Source: Hyphomicrobiales bacterium (GTDB lineage Bacteria; Pseudomonadota; Alphaproteobacteria; Rhizobiales; Rhizobiaceae). Taken from it: 64,000 bases of DNA. The notes beneath the pieces were generated by a model. That model made no database searches, was not told the origin of the DNA, and worked only from the letters and a program-made list of their open reading frames with translations. Position 1 is the stretch's first letter. Every line of letters starts with the position of its first letter. The DNA lies in contig NVRK02000015.1 of NCBI GenBank assembly GCA_002400845.2, positions 62,001 to 126,000 of the forward strand, given 5' to 3'. The translations under genes were made by a program, and so were the position numbers. Positions 55,954 to 64,000 of this stretch are shown here, piece after piece.

Positions 55954-56868
55954 CTAAAGTGCGCTGGCTTTCAAAATTTTAGATTTACTTTTTTCTCTAA
56001 ACCAAATTACCAATCCTGCACCAATAATAATACCAGCCCCAATAATGGTCCAAAAATCAGGCGCTCGGTCAAACAAGAAATAACTCCACGCGGTTAGGTA
56101 TAAAATAAACGTATACGTAAATGGTGTTAACGTACTCGCTGGCGCAAAAGTATGCGCGCGTGTCATTAACTCGTGTCCAAACCAAGCAAAAAAGCCAAGA
56201 CCTATCAACAATAACCACTGTGTTAAATCAGCAGGTGTTACCCAATACCAAATAGCTAAGGGTAATAAAATCACAGTTCCCACAAGGCCAGAATATAATT
56301 GCAATGTTTGTGTCGCAACTTCACCCGCAAGTTTACGAGTAATGATCGTATAAAAGGCAAAACAGATTGCAGAAAATAAGCTACTATATACCGCCCAGTG
56401 AAAGCTTTCACCAAATGGGCGAATAGCAACAAGAATACCAATAAAACCACAAAAGATTGCGCCCCAACGCCATATGCCAACTTTTTCACCCAGCAATGGC
56501 CCAGAAAGAGCACATATTACGATTGGTGCAGAAAACATAATTGTAGAGGTAAGTGTAAGCGGTAAATAAGCAACGGATATGAAATTACCAATGGTAGAAC
56601 CTGCCAGCAAAAGCGCTCGTAAAAACACCAAGCCAAATCTTTCTGTGACAAAAATATCGGCACTTATTCCATCCTTGCTAATGATACCAAGCGATATAAT
56701 AAACGCCCCAAAATATCGCATAAAGGCCGCTTGGAAAGAAACAATGCCAGCCAAGGCCAACCATTTTGCAGATGCATCAACGAATGAGAAGAACACATAA
56801 GCGCCCAACATCAACATTATTCCCAACATTGAATTATCAATTTTGCCACTTGCTGTTGGTGTAGTCAC
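55954..56868 (-). CDS. DMT-family permease (two EamA domains)
   Basis: 304 residues, about ten hydrophobic helices in two repeated halves (ITITRKLAGEV marks the second). The start is a GTG at 56868. The family exports amino acids, nucleosides or other metabolites; no specificity is visible. It follows the AroE-like gene by 28 bp on the same strand and may belong to the UxaA/AroE cluster. Confidence 0.9.
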   Translation of the reverse strand: MTTPTASGKIDNSMLGIMLMLGAYVFFSFVDASAKWLALAGIVSFQAAFMRYFGAFIISLGIISKDGISADIFVTERFGLVFLRALLLAGSTIGNFISVAYLPLTLTSTIMFSAPIVICALSGPLLGEKVGIWRWGAIFCGFIGILVAIRPFGESFHWAVYSSLFSAICFAFYTIITRKLAGEVATQTLQLYSGLVGTVILLPLAIWYWVTPADLTQWLLLIGLGFFAWFGHELMTRAHTFAPASTLTPFTYTFILYLTAWSYFLFDRAPDFWTIIGAGIIIGAGLVIWFREKSKSKILKASAL

Positions 56869-56896
56869 GCTAAAATCCGTTTATTATAATTTCCAA

Positions 56897-57751
56897 TTAT
56901 GCAGGCTTAAGTTCTTGTAATTTTTCAATCGAATTTTCAAAATCAGGGTCAATACCTGTGTAGGCTTTAAAACTACGAACAGCCATATTACAGAACAATT
57001 CAAACCCACTTATTGTGTTAAGTCCTGCAGCATTTGCACATTGCAAAAACTGTGTATTGGTAGGAGTATAAACTGCATCAAATGCCCAACTTTGAGAACC
57101 AATAAACTGACTATCAAATGCAGAACCAGGATATGCTTCCATGCCCAATGCAGTTGCATTTACCAAACCATCCGCAGACAAAATTTCTGCCTCTGATTTA
57201 TGAATTAAAACCACATCAACAATACCACTATAGTGGCCAGCAATGCGCGAAGATTTTTCAACATCTAAATCCCAAACGACAATTTTTTTTGCACCTAATT
57301 TTATCAATGCAGGAACAATTGCAGCGGCAACACCACCAGCACCAGCCACACATACTTTGCCGGGTAATTTATCACCCATACTTTTTTTCCAAGCACCTAA
57401 AAAACCAGAATAATCAGTATTATAGCCAGTAATAGTGGAATCAAAAACTAAAGTATTTGAAGCATCTAAATCAGCTACTTCTAATGCCATTTCACCATTT
57501 TTGATTGCCTTTAAAAACAATGCTGCATCTAATTTATAAGGATGCGTAATTGTGACCCCAGTCCACTTTGAATCGATTCTATTATGAACTTCAGAATAAA
57601 AATCAAAAGCATGCACGAGCGAGGTATCAATCAACTCAAAATCTAAGTCTAAGCCAGCTTCATCACACATAATTTTTAAAGCGGCAGGCAGGCGTGAATT
57701 TTGAATATTTGCGCCTATTAAACCAGCTTTTAAAATGCCGTTTTTTAGCAT
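56897..57751 (-). CDS. AroE-like shikimate/quinate dehydrogenase
   Basis: 284 residues from the ATG at 57751, which overlaps the previous stop as TAATG; a longer start at 57775 lacks a ribosome site. N-terminal substrate domain: GLIGANIQNSRLPAAL and WTGVTITHPYK; C-terminal NAD(P) domain: VAGAGGVAAAIVPAL and NATALGM. Catalytic Lys (THPYK) and Asp (YNTDYSGF) are present. The substrate end has GANIQNSR rather than AroE's usual SxSPxxHN pattern, so a catabolic homologue (YdiB/AroE-like) fits better than the biosynthetic enzyme. It is coupled to uxaA. Confidence 0.88.
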   Translation of the reverse strand: MLKNGILKAGLIGANIQNSRLPAALKIMCDEAGLDLDFELIDTSLVHAFDFYSEVHNRIDSKWTGVTITHPYKLDAALFLKAIKNGEMALEVADLDASNTLVFDSTITGYNTDYSGFLGAWKKSMGDKLPGKVCVAGAGGVAAAIVPALIKLGAKKIVVWDLDVEKSSRIAGHYSGIVDVVLIHKSEAEILSADGLVNATALGMEAYPGSAFDSQFIGSQSWAFDAVYTPTNTQFLQCANAAGLNTISGFELFCNMAVRSFKAYTGIDPDFENSIEKLQELKPA

Positions 57752-59262
57752 TACATTACTGCCCCAATAAGCCATGGAACAAACTCATAATCACCAAGAC
57801 CTTGGGCTTCAGACTTACTCTTTTCACCAGAGGCAACACGTAGCCAAGTGTCGTAAATTTCTTTGCCCATATCTTCAAGTGATTTACCATCGCTCAACAT
57901 TGCGCCAGCATTTATATCCATGTCTTCAGTCATGCTGTTATACATTTTAGTATTGGTTGCAATTTTAATACACGGCGAAGGCTTACAGCCAAATGCAGAC
58001 CCCCTGCCTGTTGTGAAAGTAACAAGGTTACAGCCACTCGCAATTTGACCCGTAACAGAAGCAGGATCGTAACCAGGTGAATCCATGAATACGAAACCCT
58101 TAACGTTAATTTGCTCACCATATTTGTAAACGCCATTGAGCGGTGTCGTGCCGCCTTTGGCAGATGCCCCTAATGACTTTTCTAAAATGGTAGTAAGCCC
58201 ACCTTTTTTATTTCCAGGGCTTGGATTATTATCCATTGAGCCTTTATTTCTAGCAGTATAATCTTCCCACCATTTAATAAGCCCGATCAATTTTTGACCG
58301 ACTTTTTCGTTTACTGCGCGGCGGGTAAGTAAATGTTCAGCACCATAAATTTCAGGAGTTTCAGCAAGTACACCAGTACCGCCCTGCGCAACAAGCAAAT
58401 CGCAAGCATAACCAAGCGCAGGGTTTGCAGTGATGCCAGACCATGCATCTGAACCACCACATTGCAACGCAATTGTTAAATCAGATACTGAGCAAACTTC
58501 TCGTTCAAATTCATTCGCAATTGGCAACATTTCATGTATTTTTTTAATGCCAACTTCAATTGTTTTGCGAAGCCCTGCAACATCTTGAATGTTCATTGCT
58601 TGAAATAACGGGCCTTGTTTCATGCCATAAGCTTCAATCAACCAGTCAATTTGGTTCATCTCACACCCAAGACCCACCATCAAAACACCGGCATGATTTG
58701 GATTTTGAGCGTAGCCCCACATCACACGTTGAAGTGCATCAAAACCATCCCCATCGCCAGCCATACCGCAACCTGTGCCATGAACAAAAGCCACAACACC
58801 ATCAACATTTGGATATTTAGCCATTTCTTCAGGGCCAAAAGCCGCAGCAATCATACGAGCCGCGGTTGCAGAACAATTCACTGAGGTTAAGATAGCGATA
58901 TAGTTACGGGTACCAACTTTACCATTGGGACGTTTAAAGCCCCTAAAACTGTCACGTTTATCTTCTGGCACCATGTCTACAGCTTTAACATCAGTTCCAA
59001 AATCATATTGCAATTGGGTATTTCTAAACTCTACATTTTGCACATGAACATGGTCACCAGCTTTAATGTCCTGAGACGCATAACCAATAATTTGTGCGTA
59101 TTTACGAATGACTTCGCCAGTAGCTATATTTTTGGTGGCAACCTTATGCCCTCTTGGAATTAGTGCATTGGTAGTAACTTCACCAAGATCAACATTAACT
59201 TCTGTTGTTTTCGTTACAGTGATTACATTATCTACTGCATTTAAACGTACTGAATTAATCAA
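57751..59262 (-). CDS. UxaA-family altronate/galactarate dehydratase-type hydrolyase
   Basis: 503 residues from the TTG at 59262, chosen because AAGGAA lies 6 bases upstream; an in-frame ATG at 59283 would encode the ribosome site itself. An N-terminal SAF domain (about 1-90) is followed by the large UxaA domain with the Cys/His-rich GTGCGMAGDGDGFD, GLGCEMNQIDW, QCGGSDAWSGITANP and SGCNLVTFTTGRGSAFGCKP, the iron-binding residues of altronate, galactarate and sulfolactate lyases. Fused single-chain form. It probably dehydrates a sugar acid. Cotranscribed with the AroE-like gene. Confidence 0.9.
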   Translation of the reverse strand: MINSVRLNAVDNVITVTKTTEVNVDLGEVTTNALIPRGHKVATKNIATGEVIRKYAQIIGYASQDIKAGDHVHVQNVEFRNTQLQYDFGTDVKAVDMVPEDKRDSFRGFKRPNGKVGTRNYIAILTSVNCSATAARMIAAAFGPEEMAKYPNVDGVVAFVHGTGCGMAGDGDGFDALQRVMWGYAQNPNHAGVLMVGLGCEMNQIDWLIEAYGMKQGPLFQAMNIQDVAGLRKTIEVGIKKIHEMLPIANEFEREVCSVSDLTIALQCGGSDAWSGITANPALGYACDLLVAQGGTGVLAETPEIYGAEHLLTRRAVNEKVGQKLIGLIKWWEDYTARNKGSMDNNPSPGNKKGGLTTILEKSLGASAKGGTTPLNGVYKYGEQINVKGFVFMDSPGYDPASVTGQIASGCNLVTFTTGRGSAFGCKPSPCIKIATNTKMYNSMTEDMDINAGAMLSDGKSLEDMGKEIYDTWLRVASGEKSKSEAQGLGDYEFVPWLIGAVM

Positions 59263-59777
59263 TTTCGTTTCCTTTAAGCGCATGCTGGCGCATGTAAATC
59301 CCATTTAAATCTAAATGGTGAATATCAACATCGTATTCTAATCGTTATTTTTCCTAGCGACATCCCACTCAAGGCTTCAAAACACGCCAATATTTTGCTT
59401 CTCTAGCCAGCACATAAAACTTAATATCAAACAGCTGCTAAAGCCATTTATTGTATTTACATGTGAGCCATTTAGAGCAAGCGAGTGAAATATAGCGACT
59501 TCGTCATTTTAACAAAGAAGGCTATTTATAAACTATGATGGCGTCACTCAGATCTGCTTAATTCTAAGGGCAATGCAAGATTATTACGCCCAAAATGCTT
59601 ACCTGTGTTGCTCAGCAAACATCCTATTAAAATACATGAACTCGGCAAAAGATGCCCGCTATGCAAAGCAAAAACGAACACCTTCTAGGAGGATTAAATC
59701 AATCCAATCTCAAGTACTAAGTGCACAGTCATTATTCCTCAATTACTATGCACTTAGTAAACTTCCCTAAGCCCCAC
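59263..59777. other. Intergenic region with long hairpin
   Basis: About 515 bp between the uxaA-like start and the dctM stop, both on the minus strand. TACTAAGTGCA (59715-59725) and TGCACTTAGTA (59749-59759) form an 11-bp perfect stem with a 23-base loop and no T-run. The rest should contain the promoter of the dehydratase gene. A 65-codon plus-strand frame at 59573-59770 has no support. Confidence 0.5.
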
Positions 59778-61361
59778 TTATCTAAAGAACATTGTAAGTT
59801 CTGGGAAGAATAAGATGAGCATAAGCACGACCAACTGAATACCGATGAATGGCAAAAACCCAGCGAAAATATCCGGTAGTGAGATATGCGGTGGCGCAAC
59901 TGACTTAAGATAGAAAGCAGCTGGACCAAATGGAGGTGATAAGAAACTCACCTGCATATTCACACAGAATAAAATACCAAACCAAATTGATACGAAACTA
60001 GGATGCGCAACTAACGGTGAAAATACACCGATTTCCTCAAGCGGTAGCTTCAATACGATTGGCAAGAATACCGGCATAATCAACAGCACGATACCAACCC
60101 AATCCATAAAGGCACCAAGGAATAAGAAGATGAACATCATGACGAATAAAATGCCAAGTGTCGGTAGATCAGCGCCTAATATCAAATTGGCAACAAAATA
60201 TGGCCCGCCAGCAATGGTATAAGCACCCGCAAGGGCAGTCGCACCAAATGTCACCCAGATAATTGTACCTGTTGATTTAAACGTACGCATTAGCGCTTCT
60301 TGTACCAGCCCAACAGAAAACTCTCCGCGGAAGTAGATTAAAATAAGAACAGCAATACAACCCATACCTGCAGCTTCGGTGATACCAGTGATACCGCCAT
60401 AAATTGAACCAAGTACTACGAAAACCACAAGCAATGGTGAAACCATTCCGCGTCCGCGCTTCCAAGCCTCATTCACAACATTTGGCCCCACATAAAACAG
60501 CATGTGTGACATGCCGATGGCAAATATCGATAGATTAATCCAAAGTGTTTTAGAGTTTACATAGCCAGTATCAGGGGTTATCCGATCAAATACATTCAAA
60601 AAGCCAATACGGAATAAAAACAAAGCCGCCGTAGCAGTTGCCATCATTACCAACAAGGTCGTTCCGTAAAGCAGTTTTTCTTGACCATTCATGTCTTCTT
60701 CTGACGGCTCAGGTAGAGGCGCTAAAGAAGGGTTCAAATGTGTACGAACCAAAATGTAAGTAATATAAAGACCTGCTAGAATGAAACCAGGAACAAATGC
60801 ACCCTTAAACAAAGCATGAATTGATGTTTCAGTAATAAGACCGTAGAAAATCAATACGATTGAAGGTGGGATCATAGTTCCAAGAGAACCTGACGCACAT
60901 ATAGTACCAATCGCTAAATTTTGATTATAACCAAGCCGCAACATTTGCGGTAGCGCAATCAAACCAAGCAACACAACTTCACCGCCGATAATGCCAGACA
61001 TAGCAGCCATAACAACAGCCATTAAAGATGTAACAATCGCAATACCACCGCGTGTGCGGCTTAACCAAATGCTCAAACCCGAATACATATCGCGAGCAAT
61101 GCCAGATCGCTCAAGTAAGGAAGCCATGAGTATGAATAAGGGGACGGATATCAATACATAATTCGTCGTTATTCCATACATGCGTTGCGCAAGTATGTTT
61201 AGAGGTCCCGTTCCAAAAGTCCCAAACAATAAGTCTGGGCCAAACTTCATTATTAAAACGAGCCCTGCCAAAGCGCCCGATGCAAACCCTAGCGGCATGC
61301 CGATTGCTAGTAGGAACAACATTCCAAACAGCAATACGAGTGATATAGTACCAATATCCAT
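59778..61361 (-). CDS. dctM: TRAP transporter large permease
   Basis: 527 residues with 12 or more membrane helices. DctM landmarks: MAAMSGIIGGEVVLLGLIALPQML (GxxxGxxxG motifs), GSLGTMIPPSIVLIFYGLITE, and FLGAFMDWVGIVLLIMP. A long polar loop at about 215-235 (LPEPSEEDMNGQEK) marks the larger subtype seen with mannitol/chloroaromatic and keto-acid systems. It uses a Na+ gradient to import carboxylates with DctQ and DctP. 29-bp gap from dctQ. Confidence 0.96.
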   Translation of the reverse strand: MDIGTISLVLLFGMLFLLAIGMPLGFASGALAGLVLIMKFGPDLLFGTFGTGPLNILAQRMYGITTNYVLISVPLFILMASLLERSGIARDMYSGLSIWLSRTRGGIAIVTSLMAVVMAAMSGIIGGEVVLLGLIALPQMLRLGYNQNLAIGTICASGSLGTMIPPSIVLIFYGLITETSIHALFKGAFVPGFILAGLYITYILVRTHLNPSLAPLPEPSEEDMNGQEKLLYGTTLLVMMATATAALFLFRIGFLNVFDRITPDTGYVNSKTLWINLSIFAIGMSHMLFYVGPNVVNEAWKRGRGMVSPLLVVFVVLGSIYGGITGITEAAGMGCIAVLILIYFRGEFSVGLVQEALMRTFKSTGTIIWVTFGATALAGAYTIAGGPYFVANLILGADLPTLGILFVMMFIFLFLGAFMDWVGIVLLIMPVFLPIVLKLPLEEIGVFSPLVAHPSFVSIWFGILFCVNMQVSFLSPPFGPAAFYLKSVAPPHISLPDIFAGFLPFIGIQLVVLMLILFFPELTMFFR

Positions 61362-61390
61362 TTACTTAAAACCCAATCTTACAATCTTAT

Positions 61391-61996
61391 TTATTTTGCT
61401 TTTTTCGAAAGCGTTTTTTGCTCAGCTAATTCCGCAATTTTTTCTTGCTCAGCTTTAATTTTTTCAATATCAAAATCGACCTCATCCAAAGCATCTGGAG
61501 CTTCTGGATCTTTATGCCAATCATAATAAAGATTAGAAATAGCCTGAACAGCCACGACAAGGAGCGTGATAAGAACTAGCGGCTTCATTGTAGCTGGAAT
61601 TGGTGGATCAAATGCAGTACCGAACCGCTCCCAACGCATGAATTTTGCATAGGCTTCGCCCGTACCACCCCAAATTACTAGGAACACAAAAAACAACAAC
61701 AACCCAACTGAAATAACGTCGAATGTTTTCCTTACACTGCGAGGAACAACATCATATAGCATGAAAATTCTAATGTGACTGCGCTGTTGCATTGCATATA
61801 GTCCAGCTAGCAAATAAACCATGCCACCCAACCATAAAGACATTTCGTTCACCCACAACGTCGGTGACGCGAAGACATACCGCAATATCACTTCATAAAA
61901 CATTATTGCCACGATCACGGCAGGCAATATCATTGCCAACCTACTAAAACGCCATGTAATAAAGTCTACAGGCCCAGTACGTTCATGTTCAACCAT
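61391..61996 (-). CDS. dctQ: TRAP transporter small permease
   Basis: 201 residues with four hydrophobic helices. Typical motifs are FYEVILRYVFASPTLWVNEMSLWLGGMVYLLAGLYAMQQRSHIRI. The last 45 residues are a charged cytoplasmic tail. It pairs with the large permease and precedes it in the operon. A partial terminator separates it from dctP. Confidence 0.94.
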   Translation of the reverse strand: MVEHERTGPVDFITWRFSRLAMILPAVIVAIMFYEVILRYVFASPTLWVNEMSLWLGGMVYLLAGLYAMQQRSHIRIFMLYDVVPRSVRKTFDVISVGLLLFFVFLVIWGGTGEAYAKFMRWERFGTAFDPPIPATMKPLVLITLLVVAVQAISNLYYDWHKDPEAPDALDEVDFDIEKIKAEQEKIAELAEQKTLSKKAK

Positions 61997-62031
61997 AAAC
62001 CAACTCCAGTATGAAATATATCTAAAGAGAA

Positions 62032-62060
62032 ATCAGGCCCCGAACATATCGAGGCCTGAT
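62032..62060 (-). terminator. Hairpin between dctP and dctQ
   Basis: On the minus strand ATCAGGCC pairs perfectly with GGCCTGAT (8 bp, 13-base loop), followed by TTCTCTTT. It lies just past the dctP stop. As at 53051-53083, it probably raises binding protein over permease. Confidence 0.75.
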
Positions 62061-62073
62061 AAAGAAGTAACGA

Positions 62074-63090
62074 TTACTTAGCTAGGCCAAGTTGACGTAG
62101 ATACACTAAGTGAGACTCAACCAAAGCTTTAGCTTCTGGTGTTGTCGCAAATTCACCCCATGCAGACTGCGCTGCATCACGGAATTTTTGACGCTCTTCT
62201 GGAGCCCATACAGAAAGTGTAACGCCTTGCTTAACCAGTTTAGCGGCAGCTTCAGCATTTTTCTTCTCAAATGTTAGCGCTGTGCGTAGTGCAAGTGCTT
62301 CCATTCCAACTTTCATAATACGCTGATGATTTTCAGGCATCGCGTCAAACTTAACTTTATTACAAGCTAGGTGATCTGAAGGCATTGAGTGAAAACCTGG
62401 AAAGTTTGCATACTTAACAATGTCGTAAAGGCCAAGACCTACATTGTTTGCAAGACCAGATGCATCTGCACCGTCAATGATGCCAGTTTCAAGCGCTGTA
62501 AAGATCTCTGTGAAATCCATCACGATTGGCTTAGCACCAAATTTTTCAAAGATTTTTGTTTCCATGCCAGGAGGCGAACGGAACTTCCAGTTTTTGAAAT
62601 CAGCTATTTTAGTAATAGGCTTAGATGAAGCAAATGACTCTTGGCCATAAATCCACCAACCGATTAGTTCCATATCAAACTTGTTATATAGTTTTTGTGC
62701 AGCGTCTAGACCACCACCATAATACAACCATGAAAGTTGTTGGTAAGGTGTGTCGTAACCACCCATGATATCGCCAACGAATTGGAACGCAGGGTTTTTA
62801 CCAGTTTGGTAACCACCACCTGTCATGTCGCAATCGATAATGCCTGTTGCAGCAGCATCAAATGTTTCAACTGATTTAACAACTGATGAAGAATAGAACA
62901 TTTCAATTTCTAGTGTGCCACCAGACATTGTTTGAATATCTTCAACATATTGTGCAGCAAGTTTACCAGAAACTGTTTCTGGCGCATAATGTGTTTGAAT
63001 ACGTAGTTTAGTAGTATCTGCAGCTAAAGCTGAACCAGCAAGTAAACCTGTTACTGCGAGACCGGCAAGTGCCTTTTTAATAATTTTCAT
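62074..63090 (-). CDS. dctP: TRAP transporter substrate-binding protein
   Basis: 338 residues; signal peptide about 1-23 (LLAGSALA). The mature protein has RIQTHYAPETVSGKLAAQYVEDI, GIIDCDMTGGGYQTGKNP and FRSPPGMETKIFEKFGAKPIVMDFTEIFTALETGIIDGADASG, whose RxP...G..IDG pattern is the DctP carboxylate-binding scheme (Arg ligand in KFRSPPG). The layout is that of TakP-like keto-acid or mannitol-type binding proteins. AGGAGGAAAG lies before the ATG. First gene of the dctPQM operon; divergent from the GntR gene. Confidence 0.95.
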   Translation of the reverse strand: MKIIKKALAGLAVTGLLAGSALAADTTKLRIQTHYAPETVSGKLAAQYVEDIQTMSGGTLEIEMFYSSSVVKSVETFDAAATGIIDCDMTGGGYQTGKNPAFQFVGDIMGGYDTPYQQLSWLYYGGGLDAAQKLYNKFDMELIGWWIYGQESFASSKPITKIADFKNWKFRSPPGMETKIFEKFGAKPIVMDFTEIFTALETGIIDGADASGLANNVGLGLYDIVKYANFPGFHSMPSDHLACNKVKFDAMPENHQRIMKVGMEALALRTALTFEKKNAEAAAKLVKQGVTLSVWAPEERQKFRDAAQSAWGEFATTPEAKALVESHLVYLRQLGLAK

Positions 63091-63166
63091 AAATCTTTCC
63101 TCCTAAAAAAATGCGCCGAATTATAAGCGCATACACTAACAATTTGAGTTGCCCCATATTGCGTAT

Positions 63167-63180
63167 TGTTAACGATAACA
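63167..63180. promoter_or_regulatory. Inverted repeat, possible GntR operator 1
   Basis: TGTTA and TAACA are 5-bp inverted arms around ACGA, 77 bp upstream of the dctP start, in the gap shared with the divergent GntR gene. FCD-type GntR regulators usually bind short inverted repeats with similar spacing. Assignment is inference. Confidence 0.4.
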
Positions 63181-63218
63181 GTACTTTTTGAAATTACAAG
63201 CAGAAATTCGAATTATTT

Positions 63219-63255
63219 CATAATTTCGCCATTATTTACAAAACACGAAATTATG
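63219..63255. promoter_or_regulatory. Long inverted repeat, possible GntR operator 2
   Basis: CATAATTTCG (63219-63228) and CGAAATTATG (63246-63255) are perfect 10-bp inverted arms with a 17-bp spacer, 41 bp before the GntR start. It could be an operator or a hairpin in the regulator leader. Confidence 0.4.
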
Positions 63256-63296
63256 ATAGAAGGTAAATGGTTCAATTATACAATCGGTATTAGCAG

Positions 63297-64000
63297 ATGT
63301 CAGAAAATCACAACCTTTATTCATCCCTTCAAATCTATGATGATTTACGTGGAAAATTAATAACAGCTTGCTTCAAGCCAGGCGAAAAACTCAAATCAGA
63401 AGTGTTACGCCAAGAATACGATTGCGCAGCAAGCACCATGCGAGAGGTGCTGTTCAGGCTGTCCTGCAAGGGGTTTGTCGACTTTCAGGAGCAACGCGGC
63501 TTTAGAGTTCCGTTCACTTCGCGCGTAGCCCTACACGATTTAACGCAGATGAGAATCATACTAGAAACACAGGGCGTAAAAATGTCCATGGACCACCCAA
63601 CGATCGAGTGGCACGCAAAACTTAATGCCGCTCATCACAAGCTAGCCCACATCGAAAGCACCATGTGGAAAACTGGCGATGTTCAGCCGTATGTTTACAT
63701 CTGGAACGATGCAGAATGGGAATTTCACGAAACTCTAATCATGTTTTGCGGGTCTCAAATTTTGCGCGCAACTCACAAAAACATCTACGCTCGGTTTCGT
63801 CAGCACTTGGTTTCTGGCTTGAACCATTTTGGTTTTAGAGAAAAAAATGTGCGCGAACATGCTGCTATTTTAGAGGCTGTTTTAGCAGGAGATGCAGAAC
63901 TTTGCGCCAAGCGAATCCACGATCACCTGATGATAAATATGGACAATGAAAAGTTTTATGGCACAGCAACAAGTGCCACCAAAATAAATAAAAAAGGGCC
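63297..64000 (+). CDS. GntR-family (FCD) regulator, C-terminus cut by window edge
   Basis: 234 codons are visible, with no stop before the window end. The N-terminal winged helix-turn-helix is YDDLRGKLITACFKPGEKL ... LRQEYDCAASTMREVLFRLSCKGFVDFQEQRGFRVP, a GntR signature (SxxTxREALxxLxxxGxV). The C-terminal all-helical FCD-like domain shows His residues (FHETLIMF, REHAAIL, RIHDHL) as metal/effector ligands. It probably controls the divergent dctPQM and dehydratase genes. The protein is close to complete, judging from the FCD length. Confidence 0.9.
   Translation, partial: MSENHNLYSSLQIYDDLRGKLITACFKPGEKLKSEVLRQEYDCAASTMREVLFRLSCKGFVDFQEQRGFRVPFTSRVALHDLTQMRIILETQGVKMSMDHPTIEWHAKLNAAHHKLAHIESTMWKTGDVQPYVYIWNDAEWEFHETLIMFCGSQILRATHKNIYARFRQHLVSGLNHFGFREKNVREHAAILEAVLAGDAELCAKRIHDHLMINMDNEKFYGTATSATKINKKG

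Noticed and set aside
59573-59770. 65-codon plus-strand frame in the gap before dctM
   Set aside because: It covers the 11-bp stem and has no ribosome site or homology.
1-64000. tRNA, rRNA or tmRNA genes
   Set aside because: I scanned intergenic stretches for T-arm patterns (GGTTCRANTCC) and rRNA-like blocks and saw none.

Overview
The window is chromosomal DNA from a low-GC (about 40% by eye) alphaproteobacterium, most likely a marine member of the Hyphomicrobiales (Rhizobiales). The evidence is a fused trpE(G) gene behind a Trp-rich leader peptide, a petABC-apt block, the order CCA transferase/Nudix/DUF1285 facing MoxR/DUF58/DUF4159, TRAP and polar amino-acid ABC transporters, and the DUF2333/DUF6638/AAA+ cassette. 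I cannot name the genus. No rRNA, tRNA, prophage, CRISPR array or classical insertion sequence was seen. Nearly all DNA looks like core genome.

Layout. 1-7.3 kb: start of a chromate transporter (chrA, cut by the edge), then rplY-pth-ychF, a divergent DUF1330/LysR pair, a DUF599 membrane protein, and a divergent HupE-like/DUF4198 pair. 7.3-23.8 kb: an unknown membrane protein, apt, the cytochrome bc1 operon petABC (cytochrome c1 carries an unusual helix-hairpin-helix tail), an Uup-type ABC-F ATPase, a TIGR02594-type peptidase, an ABC exporter, trmL, hemF, a DUF2235 hydrolase, and cca-Nudix-DUF1285. 24.0-31.0 kb: a MoxR-DUF58-DUF4159-GATase-like operon. 31.0-35.1 kb: GNAT, glutathionyl-hydroquinone reductase-like, Nudix, metallophosphoesterase and a tail-anchored-like protein. 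35.2-40 kb: leuA and trpE(G), each behind a classical translation-coupled attenuator whose leader gene is too short for ordinary gene calling (leuL with four consecutive Leu codons, trpL with three consecutive Trp codons), and a three-hairpin intergenic element upstream of trpL.

40.1-47.5 kb: a same-strand cassette of poorly characterised genes (coiled-coil protein, unknown protein, AAA+ ATPase, DUF6638, DUF2333). It is interrupted by a small DUF559 endonuclease-like gene bracketed by inverted copies of a GC-rich palindromic repeat, with a third copy nearby. The cassette and the nuclease-repeat unit are the best candidates for undescribed biology here. 47.7-53.9 kb: tdk with a three-hairpin upstream element, rlmE, ppx/gppA, and an amino-acid ABC importer without its ATPase. 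54.0-64 kb: a sugar 1-dehydrogenase-like SDR, folD, and a catabolic-looking cluster (DMT permease, AroE-like dehydrogenase, UxaA-family dehydratase, TRAP transporter DctMQP) facing a GntR regulator that runs off the right edge.
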